From NCBI GenBank assembly GCA_004352715.1, contig SCFE01000060.1:1969621-2033620 (forward strand): DNA of 64,000 nt. The letters run 5' to 3'. Positions 1 to 11,100 of the stretch are shown here, piece by piece. The stretch's first letter is position 1. Every line of letters starts with the position of its first letter. A program made the translations under genes and the position numbers. The notes beneath the pieces were generated by a model that saw only the letters and a list, made by a program, of their open reading frames with translations, made no database searches and had not been told where the DNA came from. This stretch comes from Hofstenia miamia (lineage: Eukaryota; Xenacoelomorpha; Acoela).

Positions 1-626
1 CTAACCAACATGGAGAAGAAGCGTAGAGATGAATGGCGCGGGGAATGGACTTGAACAAAGAGAGTTTCACGGTAGCCGGGGAATTGAAGAAAACATTGCG
101 GAAGAGGGCAAAGAGTGAGGAATTAGCTTTGCGGAGGCGCAAGGACACATGTCCAGACCAATTAGAGTATGCAGCAAGTTGAACTCCAAGATTAGCATGA
201 AGAGGAACAAAGTTAACAGGGAGAGGCATATCAGAAGGGGGAGATACAGAAAAGGAAATACCACATGTCTTGGTTGGACTAAAATCAAGATGGTTAAAGG
301 AAGATCAAGTGGCTAAAAGCTCAAGACCAGATGTAATATTGGAGACAAAAGAACTACCAAAGTTGAAAATCGCAATGTCAGGATTTGAGGACAGGTTGAG
401 GGAGGTCATTGATAGCAACGAAGAAGAAGAGAACAGCAAACACAGAACCTTGAGAAGCATTACTAGAGACAAGGGCAGGAAAAGAAATAGACGAGTTGCT
501 TTTGACAAACTGACGACGATTAGACAGGTAAGACTGGAAAAGTTTGATAAAATCAGCATCAAGGCTAAATAAACTTAATTTTTTATTAGAGGATTTTTCA
601 ATAAAAAACGTTGTGATATTTTCCAT
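1..626 (-). pseudogene. LINE reverse transcriptase fragment, decayed
   Basis: Read on the minus strand, the translation follows the order of a non-LTR retrotransposon reverse transcriptase: a segment like 'SYLSNRRQFV', then a box resembling PQGSVLGPLLF (here ASQGSVFAVLFFF), then 'INDLP', a ruined catalytic box (NPDIAIF where F/YADD-x-x-IF is expected), and a thumb-like region with 'NWSGHVSLRLRKANSSLF'. The frame is broken by at least one shift and one stop, and the catalytic aspartates are not preserved, so it is dead. It probably continues beyond the left edge of the window. The family (CR1, jockey or similar) cannot be fixed from this piece. It lies just upstream of the MADF/BESS exon, possibly within an intron of that gene. 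Confidence 0.75.
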
Positions 627-741
627 GTTTGAAAAATTATAATTTTTTTCAAAAAATTTTTACATTTTTTTGCAGTACTGCTCGCAATAATTTTTATTCA
701 TAGTGTTTGTTTGTTACGTTGTGATTAATTAATGTATTTAG

Positions 742-1346
742 GCCATTCGTTAAAGAGTCGTTGGAAAGGCTTACGAAGAGCGTTTATAATTGAGTTGCAT
801 CGTCGAAGAAATAGCGAATCAGATTTTTCAACTAGTAGAAAGAAATCGTATCTTTATTATGAACAATTACTATTCTTATCAAAAACCATTCCAGAGAAGA
901 AAACAAAAAACAGAACTTCGCCTATGAGTGAAACAACATCCAGCAACTCGGATAACGACGTTGAAAAATCAGTTTTATCTTCAAGTATTTCATCCCTTCG
1001 AAAATGTATTGGCAGCGATAATTTAAATGCGACAACCGATAATAATGAATGTGATATCGACGAAGATAGATATTTCTTATTGTCATTACTACCAATGTTA
1101 CGGAAATTTTCTGACAAACAGAAACTTATTGCCAAATCAGAGATGTTGAACGTAATGAAGCGTCTGCAGAAATCGAATCAGTCAAATGTTAGGCAAACCT
1201 TTAACCCTTTTAAGCACAAGCAGTTGGTTCACCCCAATCGACATAAAAAAATACGTCGTTCATTTTCGTCATCACTGGGTTCATCAGATGAGGAGTCCAA
1301 CACAATGGGGAAAAACCCGCGGAAACAATTCTTCAAAGTTTCTTAG
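742..1346 (+). CDS. MADF/BESS-domain protein, terminal exon
   Basis: The open frame reads from a 3' splice site (AG at 740-741) to a TAG at 1344-1346. The first part (GHSLKSRWKGLRRAF, then YYEQLLFL about 35 residues later) matches the C-terminal half of a MADF domain, a Myb/SANT-like DNA-binding fold. Further on, DIDEDRYFLLSLLPMLRKF followed by DKQKLIAKSEMLNVMKR fits a BESS motif, used for protein-protein contacts. The rest is Ser-rich with a basic stretch (RHKKIRRSF). The N-terminal half of MADF is missing, so at least one upstream exon must lie left of the window or be hidden in 1-740. The ATG at 732 is in frame but sits before the acceptor and is probably not the start. MADF-BESS proteins are usually nuclear transcriptional regulators; that role is inferred here. 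Confidence 0.7.
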
Positions 1347-1543
1347 TGATCTCACATTTTTTTCAATTTGTTAATCATTTCTTAAAGAAGATAGTAGTAA
1401 ATAATAGTTTTATATGAAATTGTTAACTAAAATATCCGTTGTTTACGATTTCTTGCTTTGTTTAAAAACAGCGGGTTAATAAATCCTTGTTTACTTAAAG
1501 TTCTCTAAAATTTTGCTAAATGTAGTGATAAATGGAGTATTTC

Positions 1544-1549
1544 AATAAA
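1544..1549 (+). promoter_or_regulatory. Polyadenylation signal AATAAA
   Basis: A canonical AATAAA lies about 200 bases after the stop of the MADF/BESS exon, a plausible 3' UTR length. Position is the only support. Confidence 0.4.
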
Positions 1550-1640
1550 TGTTAGTATTGATAGTGGTTAGTTTTGGGATGGATTATGCGAATAGGGAGA
1601 AAGGTATTATCTCTTATTTCACTTTACATTTCCAACTATG

Positions 1641-1641
<1 letters not shown>

Positions 1642-1673
<32 letters not shown>
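1642..1673. repeat. (TA)n microsatellite
   Basis: An uninterrupted TA dinucleotide tract of about 30 bases downstream of the MADF/BESS exon. Confidence 0.9.
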
Positions 1674-1675
<2 letters not shown>

Positions 1676-2411
1676 AATGTTTCATATTTCGTCATTATGC
1701 ACTCTTAATTGTTTTAATGTTTGGGTGTCTATTGTGATTTTATAAACCTAAGTTATAATGCATCGAATTTATTGTTTGTTATACATGTATAACCGAGTTT
1801 TTTTAAGTACAGTAGAACTGTTTTATAACAACCAGTTAATGAACATTGTCGTAATGTAAATGGTCAGTGTGAACTTTTTGTGGCCTCGGGTTTGATTTCT
1901 CAGAGTGTTATAAAATCTAAAAAGATACACAAACTATATGGTGTCGCAAAATATTAGTGTAATTATCATAGGCGTATTTAGAAAACTGCAGTAGGGTGCA
2001 CACACAAATCTGAAGAGCAAGGATGAATAAAATTAAACGTTCACAATGCCAAAATGGTGTTATAGGGGTAGGTTTCTCGGCCAAGGATCACTCAAATTTA
2101 GTCGTTATAAAGCAATTGTATTACGAATTGGCCGGGGAATATATTTTCGGTCATTGCAAAGACTGTCACATCAAATTGTCTTGTGATTTAAGTATAAATA
2201 TTTTCACTATTAGATGACTGAGTATTAGTCATTTCTTTTTCAGTCAATATCGAGTTAATTATTAAAATCAAAGATTAGTCTATAACTGTAAATCATTAAT
2301 TTTTCCTCGTTTCAGCGTTTTAAAAATTAAAGTAATTTTAACTTCAGTCATAACTTTCAAAATAGTATAGTTTTGTTACACTATTGGAATTAGTTGATGC
2401 GATCTCCTTTA

Positions 2412-2937
2412 AGGTGTGTTCCCACCATCGACTTTTATCATCTGTCAAGAAATCGGTGATAAAAGTCGATAGTGTGAACACTCTATCTGCTTTTTTATCA
2501 GCTGATAAATTCCATAGTCTGAACGATCCATCTGATTTTTTACCAAATCAACTAAATTTTTGTCATCTAATAATTTATCAGCTGATAAAAGTCGGTATTG
2601 GGAACGGTACTAAAACTAGTCGAATAGTTACTTGAAACTAATCGCTTACTTTGCAAGTAGGAAACAGACTTCTAAAATGTAAATTATTGTCGTTAAAATA
2701 TTTCAACTTCAAAATATGCAAACATTGTTTACATTCCCAAACAGACCAATCAATAAACAGATGTTATTATTTTTCTTACTGACAATCAAAAGATGATAAT
2801 TTATCATCTGGTAAAAAATCGATAGTCTGAATGCTTTTCCAACTCCGCTTTTCTGATAAAAAATCGCCAATGTGAACGAAAATAATTGCATTTTCGACTA
2901 AAATCTGCCGATAAAAGTCGATAGTGGGAACACACCT
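2412..2937. mobile_element. Harbinger-type MITE, 526 bp
   Basis: The ends are inverted repeats of about 28 bases starting AGGTGTGTTCCCAC with one mismatch, flanked on both sides by the trinucleotide TTA (2409-2411 and 2938-2940). A 3-bp TTA/TWA duplication is characteristic of PIF/Harbinger elements. There is no coding capacity. The interior holds several further copies of the terminal motif (core GATAAAAGTCGATAGT). The superfamily is inferred from the target duplication and TIR alone. Confidence 0.75.
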
Positions 2938-5900
2938 TTAGAATCACTAGCAATATTCAGTATTATAAAAAATGAAATTCACTTTGTAAAGCTTAATCTT
3001 GCTTCACCAAGTGTTGATTTTCTACATGGAGGTGATTTTTCAATAATCATAAAATTTTAGCAAGACCAATGGTATCTAGAATTGCAATCGGATCGCGCTT
3101 CATGACCAAAAGTTTAGCAACACAGTTGAAATGGGAATTCGTCGAGATTTAAATTTTTAAATATGCACCTACAATTTGTTTATTTGTTCTTTTGCATATC
3201 TTTACTCACAATATGCTCTGCAGTCCTCTGTAAATTCAATGTAGAATAGAAAATTAGTACATTTGAAAAGTCATTCTCCCAAATACCCGGTGTTTTTTAA
3301 GAAAAATTTCTTATCAGTTGCATGTTTTAAATCCAGCAATATTATATTTTCTTTAGATTGCTCTTAAAAGGTAAGTTGCTTCACTCACTGTGTGTTAGGT
3401 TTATTACCTATGTGTGTTTGCATGAAGTGCAAAGTTTATGGCAATTTTCGTTGTTTGCTTTTGTGAAGATACACTTTCAATGAGAATATATCATTATTTA
3501 CAATACCAAGATAAACTATGTCTTTTTATCTGGAATTTACTTTGTTACAAATAACCAGAATTGTGTGTGATTTCGTTATTTGGCACTTCATCATTTAAAA
3601 TCTATCTCAGATTCATCATTTTTAATTATCTTCAATTGATGCATGTTCTTTAGCTGTGATTGGTTGTTTTTGTAAATGGAATGCCTTGTTTTCTACGAAT
3701 TTTAAATGAAGTGGTATTTGAGAGTTTCAATTCAAGGATTTTTATTTTTGTGGATTAACTCAAAACGTTTAGCAAGACTGTCAATAATGTTCATTTTTGC
3801 AAAACCTCATTTCGAAACTTTATTGCAATTCTAGGGTGTGTAGTAACTTGCATCTTCAAATATCAAATTCTTTAGTTTTTGCTTGATGATTGATTTACGC
3901 AATTTAGTGTTTCAATCAAATAATCAATATTTTTATATATTCATACACAATTTTAATTAGCAAATTCTAATTTTGAAAGATTATAATTCTATGCTTACAA
4001 TTGCAAAGCCAATTTTAAGGATTCTCTTCAGCATGTTGATGTCGTACCTCTTAAATTTTTTATAATATATAAGGCGAAAATTTGCATCCTGTTGCATGAA
4101 GTAAGTAGGATTTATCATCTTTACTAATATTTCTGAATTAATCTTTCACCTTGCACCAATGGTTAATTATTCAATGCTTTATTCAAATTTGTTGTCAAAT
4201 CTTATTAGGGATAAGATCTGATTTCTAATGAATGAATAAAATTCAATACCAGTGACCTAGAGTAAATAGGTTTTTCATTAGAATTCAAAATGATTAGTTG
4301 TCCATGTAGCGATTGGCATTCAAAATGTGTAAATTGGTGCATGCATTCGTTTCATCTTTCTAGGCTTTGTTAATTTTTTCCACTGTCTAACAATTAACTT
4401 TGCTGTTTTAGAAATTGTGATATACTATGTGGTGATGATGTTCTTGGTACCATGTGTGTTACATATTAAAAATGGCTTTTCTTCAATTTGAGTGTTCTTA
4501 CATTCACCCACCAAAAATTATACGTGCCATCGATAAACACAAAAATGTTTTGGCGGTCGCAAATACTCACTTAGAACCCAATCTGTTATCGTTTGTGTTC
4601 TTGAGATAGAGAAAGTTTATATTTTAATTATTTAACATACTTATGCACTTGATAGATGTTTTCTCTGTCAAAAAAATTGTAATATTTCATGCATCTTAAT
4701 TTCCTTTAAGCGAAGTGATAATCAATCATCAAAACTAAAACCATTAAGTTTACCTTAAACAACGTAGGAATATTTTAAAATCTTCAAAACAATGGAGCCT
4801 TCGCAACTTAAAAAACTAATAAAAGTGTTTCAAATCCGAAAACATCACATTAGAATAGACGAATGTTGTCCTACATCCGACTTTGTGTATGATGCGCCGC
4901 AAAGAAGCTTGCCCTGAATGTCTACAAAAAAGAAGCATTGCAGTTAATTTTTACATGCATGGGTGAAAGACCTTTTGACTATCTGAAAATTTGGTATGGG
5001 GAGAATATTATACAGTCGGAATTTCAGCGAAAATAATTACATGGATAATCTTTAGCACATATTCATCATTACGAAGGCGCATAGGAGCATAAATCTGTCT
5101 ATATCCAAACGTTTCAATTTCCTCATAGGCTTGGAGAAATTTGTTCAAAATGTAATAAAATGGTGTTTGTTTTAAATGAACGGCTTAGGGCTACTGTAAG
5201 TTTAGATGAGTATCGCAAGACAATCTTTTTTTTCTATTCAGAATAAAGATGATGGCACAATGCGTAATCCAATTCTAAGCAAACTATGTACCAGGATTTT
5301 TTCTGACTTAAAATTTCAATAAATTATTTTATGAAGTGCATTCCGATTGTCTCACAGCTCCATTTAATGACTTGAAACTTTTCTTGCTCAATATTTTTCT
5401 GATGTAGAATTTAGCAAAAAAATAGATTTAGCTTGAAAAGTTTAGAATTTCTTCAAATATTTATTTTAATTCTCTCAGAAGTCGCCTTAGGCAAAAAACA
5501 TTGAATGTATGGGATTGCTTGATGCTGCTATCTCCTAATTGTTAAATATGCATTTTCAACCTCATAGTGTCTTTAGAATTATTCTTATAAGCAAGTGTGA
5601 TTATGTAGACCCGCTTAATTTATTGACACTGTTTTGTATAAATGATGCAATATGAATTGGTCTACCACTTTTGCTAAAGTAATGAAAATCAATATATTGA
5701 TATTTGGTATATGAGCCCTATTGCTTCATATTTTTGATATACTTTTGTATGGAAGTTTGCATGATAGCCTATTTTATAGTTTCAATTAGATCGCTCCCTT
5801 TACTTATGTTTAAGTTTGCGAAATTAACAGCAAGTTAAAATTTATTAAATTTAATTCACGTTTAATTATCAATTGCTGCATGACTTATGCGTTGTTAGTG

Positions 5901-5987
5901 GTAAGTTTTTGGTTGGAATTTTATAACTGCGTAAAAATATATTGGAGTTATTCTCTAATATAAATTAACAACAAATCTAAAAGTGGT
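2938..5987. other. No gene recognised
   Basis: AT-rich sequence without a convincing coding region. Around 4790-5010 short blocks (a 40-residue frame from an ATG at 4792, then 'KKEALQLIFTCMGERPFDYLK') faintly resemble a decayed retroelement gag, but stops interrupt them and I do not call an element. Confidence 0.4.
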
Positions 5988-6218
5988 TTGTTCAAAATAG
6001 CAAAGGAAGCCAATATATATTGTAAGTGTAAATATTGTGCGAAAATTTGTAGTGACAATTCAAATTATGTGAGCTATGCTTTCTGTAACACAAATTTTCA
6101 TGCTTCCTGCATTATCATAAACTTTACAGAATCTGAGGTTGTTATAAAATTTGGAAATAACACAGCTTGGTTTTGTAATAACTCCTCGCTGAACAAATCT
6201 GACTGTATATCCAAATAA
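5988..6218 (+). pseudogene. PHD-finger-like fragment
   Basis: A short frame with Cys/His spacing resembling a PHD-type zinc finger: paired cysteines near the start (CKCKYC), a later Cys followed by N-F-H-x-x-C, and a closing W-F-C. The final zinc-ligand cysteine expected after WFC is absent (WFCNNSS), and there is no ATG (the frame opens at TTG). It could be a degenerate exon of the gene ending at 8166 or a retroelement zinc finger. No splice sites were confidently identified. Confidence 0.3.
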
Positions 6219-6890
6219 ACAGCGACTACCTTTGTTGACGATAACTTTCAAATTTACTAATGATGAAAACGTAGAATTTGAAAATTTACAAAGGGAAACT
6301 GCATAAATAGTAACATGTTGGCTCGGATATAAATGCAATAAAGCTAACTACAGATGGCATTAAAAACTCTATTGAAAATTTTTAACTTGATATATATATA
6401 TATATTATGCGTTGTTTAAATGGTAGACGAAGTTTTATCGGAATAGGATTTGACTTTTTGGGGAAGCACCAAACACCAATTGTGTTCTTTCACTTATTCA
6501 TTCATACTTATTAGCTCAAATAGGATAGAATCGGGTAATTTGAGTAATCTAGGAAATGGATGGTTAGGAATAACACCAACCTAAATTAAAATGTTTAAGA
6601 TCATTATGATCCAACCATTAAATGTCATAGAAAGTTGTTTTTAGGCATTATTGAAATTGAGTAAATGGTATTATCACTGAGTTATATTCGTATTTGAAAT
6701 GTAATAATTTCTTAAGTCGTATAGGATCACTTTTTCTGGAACAGAAAAATGATTTTAGTAGCAAACTTTTGTTAATTCTATACCAATACTATTTAATTAC
6801 CAAGGTGTATCACATTCCAGGTTATCACAATTGCATACATTAGTTTATTTTTGGATTTGCCGCTATAAAAATCATAAATATTCTTTTTAG

Positions 6891-8166
6891 GCCCATCCCT
6901 GTCAAAAAGGTACATTTCTCTGATGAACAGTGGCCTGCTAAATCAGATTTCCTCCATTGTAATGTGCTGAAAGCACGAGCTGAGCAAACTTATTTGATCA
7001 ATCAGCTAAAGGATACAAGCTGCTCATCTCTTCCGAAAAAACCGTTGCCAATCCTTACAGATTCCTCAACATGTGATTTAGACAATAATAATAGTAAGGT
7101 GTCATCACAATCTTGTGCTTTGAAACAGAAGACTAGTATAGAATCTCAAACGAAACTTTCAAATGTTATAGAAAATTCAGTTGAAAACATTGAAAATCTT
7201 GATCCTCTTAAAGTTGGAAAACAAGATACTGCTGTTGAGAGCTCTCACTTACATTTTCTCTCAAACATTATACATAATTCAGTAAGAACTAATGAAAGAC
7301 ACAATGTATCTTCAAAGTCGAATGATTTAAAGCAGGATATAGCTTCAAATCTAGACACTAACATTTTTTCTGAAGTGGTACAAAATTTAGATTGTAAAAA
7401 TCATTCAACCGAAGTAAACGCTGGTCGTGTATTTCCAGAAGAAAATTCTCACATTTTATCAAATATAGCCGATTCAAGTCAATCTCAAACTAACGATTTG
7501 GCAGATATCAATTCAAATTTTATAACAAATTTGTCCTTCAAAATCCAGTGCTTAAAAGAAAAAGTGTCTACACGAGGAAATTATAACACCTGCGCATCCA
7601 AAGATTCTGAAAATTTACAGCAGAAAGAACTGGATTGTAATGAAATTAAAGATGTGTCACTTGATTCTGATAGTAATGATTTGTTGGTATCTAATCCTAT
7701 TCTGCCCCATAATCATGTTGTCTCCGATTCCAAGAATGTCCAAATAAGTCAAAAGCGTCCTCCGCTTATTAGTGTAACCCCTAGACACAAAAAAATATGT
7801 ACTCGGTTTAAGAAAGACAACCGTATGATTTCTTTTAAGCAAAAGCGCACACCAAAGCGTAGAAGAATTCAGTTCAAAAGTAGGCCCTATCCCATTAGAA
7901 CCTACTCTCACAACGATAATCTGATGTGTACAAATCTGACTCTGTCATTCTATGAAAGCAGGTTGCTTCTCTACAATGTGAAAAACCCCTTCGTTAACTC
8001 GGTCTTTCCACGTTTCCGTAATGATTCAGACTGTCTTTATCCCTTACGAAGGATTGATCATATTATAGAGAAAGAACGAGCTTTGGATAATCTTTTTCGA
8101 AAACAAGAAATTTCGTTCCGCAGAAGCAATCGTAGTAAATACAAACTTATTAATTACCATAATTAG
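6891..8166 (+). CDS. Unrecognised protein, terminal coding exon
   Basis: An open frame of about 424 codons runs from a good 3' splice site (polypyrimidine run then AG at 6889-6890) to a TAG. No ATG is needed because the frame enters through the acceptor; the first codon is split with one base on this exon. The start PIPVKKVHFSDEQWP looks like real coding sequence. The middle is Ser/Asn/Asp-rich and probably disordered, with four loose repeats of the type L/F-S-N/E-I/V-x-x-N/S-S/L near 7156, 7258, 7366 and 7456. The end is strongly basic (KRTPKRRRIQFK around 7840-7875), suggesting a nuclear localisation signal, and closes with an Arg/Lys/Tyr-rich tail. I do not recognise the family. Upstream exons must exist but were not found. 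Confidence 0.6.
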
Positions 8167-11100
8167 TTTTTGACTTCATGTGTGTTTATAATTTTTTAGA
8201 TTTTCAATTTTTCAATTAGGTTATGAACTATATTACTGTTTTAGATTTTTTATTTTTTTTCATATATTATGTTAGATTGTTATAATCAGGGTTATTTGAC
8301 ACTTTTTGTGTATATTGACATGTTGTGTTCTTGTGATTAGGTTTCATATAATTTGTTCATACACAGTGGCCAAGTTAGGGGTAAAAATTTATGCATTGAT
8401 TCTGCAACTTTTTTGTTTGTTACACCAGCAGCTGAAGAATTACTTAGTAAAACAGGATCCACACCGGTAAAGCTAGATCCACAGACTACTGAAATACCTT
8501 TGTTTCTTATAACATATTGATATTATGAAACTACTTGAATTACTTGATAACATGCCTTGGAAAAATAATTCAAGGTAAGATACTTGTCAATACCTTGGTT
8601 ATTATGTATTCCCGCACTTATTTTTACTTGTCATTCATGTTTTCTAATAATGACGTTAATGTAATATTTTCAATATTTCCCGATAAAATGTCTTGACGTT
8701 TTTTAATATTGTGCGCTAAAATATTTGAGGACAATTAATACCGATCTAACTCACATTCTTCACACATAGACTTGCAAATTGACATATGCATGTATTTTAA
8801 GGTTTACGTCGAGACTCAAGCACATGCTTTAATAAACTAAAATTCCAATGCTACCGAAATGGCAAATCTAAATTCCTAAGGAAGTTTATCACTCGGTTAA
8901 TATCTACAGTATTTATAAATATTAGCTGTATATTAACGTCAATAACTAAGTATTTTGTTGTGGACATGGTCGTCTAAAATGAAAATTCGTTTTCAAAAAT
9001 TCGCAAAGTTAAAATGTTTACTGCTCGTGTGAAAATAATTTCCACAGCCTTTAGAAATTGACGTTGGTGTTAAAATATTTAGATGGAAAAATATTAAATA
9101 AAATCAACGCTCTCATTCCGCCATACTATGTAATCAAACAATGAAACTATGTATTATAATTAATCAGAAAACATCATAGTTATTTGTGAAAGTGACTAGG
9201 TCTTTAAAAAAAGCATCAGGGAAAATCTTTGCAGATTTTTCATCAGTACCCGTGTCGCTCAAATGATTTTTCTTCATGGGATGAAGTAAGGTCCTACAGA
9301 TGTTTGTCCATATTTGATTTTGATGTTTGCTATACAACTTAGAATCGGCAGCTGCAAAGAACTCTTTTACATGACTGATGTTCACAAATATACAGGAGTT
9401 AACAAATTTCTTTTGTACTTTCTCAAAATAAATAATCCTTTGAATGCTCGTGGTAAACGTTTATTTAACAGATTTTTGAAGAGCTTTTTAAATGTATTTA
9501 AGTTCTTTGCTTTTGGTATTCTTTGATAGGTTATTCCATAGATTAGCTGTTATTACCGTGTATGAATTTCAAATGCCCATTCACAATTATTCTTGTACCT
9601 ATCACTTTGCACTCATATCTTGAAATTGCTTAAATATTTTCCGTGAGGGAATGTGTCTTTTAAGTTCTTTTTCATTATTAAAATTTTAATTTTTAATGCC
9701 GTCAATGTTTACTGGGTCTTTCTAAGACTGACAAATTATGGTAAATAAGTAAAGTTTTCTTTATCACCTAATGAAACGGTGAATTTCATTTTATAAAAAT
9801 TTGTAAACTTTGCAACACAGTTCAAAGTGTTCATTTCTTGTATGTACTACACTTCATCTGGTTGACTTGTCAATCTTGCACTTATCTTTAAAATGCACCT
9901 TTTGGGATCACTTCTTCTGTGAAGTTTAAACATTAATTTATTTGCATGTCATTTGATATAAGCACTCGAAAAGTACATCGGTTATGTGAATGTTTTTTCC
10001 GTTGGCTTGCAACGAATGTACTTGTCTATAGAAGGAAAATTGCTATTATTATAAATGCTTTCATCTACTAATTTAATGGATTCTTGTTAGATTCTTGGAA
10101 TGAACTATTTATTTTAGTGTAAAGGCCATTTTTAAATAAAAAATTTCCTTTCCTAAAAAGTCCTGTAATCAGAATGAAAATTTTTTTGTCTGTTTTCTCT
10201 ACATTCTATATTTATTGTGTATAATTCTCTTGTAGTAGTATTAATTTATATTTATTCTGGAAGAAACTATTAGTTTTACGTTCAAACGTCTTAGTGATGT
10301 TTAAACCCATTTAGAAAGAACATACTTAATTTTATTTTCAGGTATTTTGAAAATTTTGAAATATATCGTGTATTACAGTCGGATTCTCATGTATTTTAGG
10401 TTTTGTCATCCGCTTTTGTTCCAGCCCACAGCATTAGTGAAATTGATTAGAAGTTTCGTTTTAGCTTTATTGATTACTCAATTCAATCAATAGCATTTTT
10501 CAAAGTTATAACTTTGGGAATAGAAATGGTACCTTGGAAATGTATTTTATATTTAACAAGTAGTTTATTTAATGTAAAAGTAGATTGTTCTCACCATTCA
10601 AAATTGAATATTCAAATGTCATACTTTTCACACTTAGTGTTATAATAACCAGGAATCAATTGTAAACTAACCCGCAATTTGAGTGTTTCGATTTCATGTA
10701 AATATGAATTTAGTTTTCAATATATAGATATGTCCACTTACCACAACAGTGGTGATTGATGTCCCATGGCGTTGAAATTTTTGCTTTTTTAAAGGATTTC
10801 TTCCTCAAAAATGTCAGTTTTTTGCATTTCAATTGTTATCTACATATAAAATCTGATTTAGAAAAATAAGATTTGTTTGAAATTGTTAAAAAAACCATTT
10901 TTTATATGTGTTATCGAAGACGACGTGCACGTTTATGACGTTCTTCATCACTGTTAATGACGTTAATTATGTATTGAGGTCATTTTTAGATGTCATAGAT
11001 ATCTTTCAAAATCTCAAATGTCATTGCAGGTAATTCAATCTACGCCAGCTTTAATAGTTTAGTGTGGATGTATTCGCTATTAATTTTTTAACTATTAGTT

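Noticed and set aside
270-572. Plus-strand 100-residue frame near the left edge
   Set aside because: Antisense of the LINE reverse transcriptase, whose motifs are on the minus strand.
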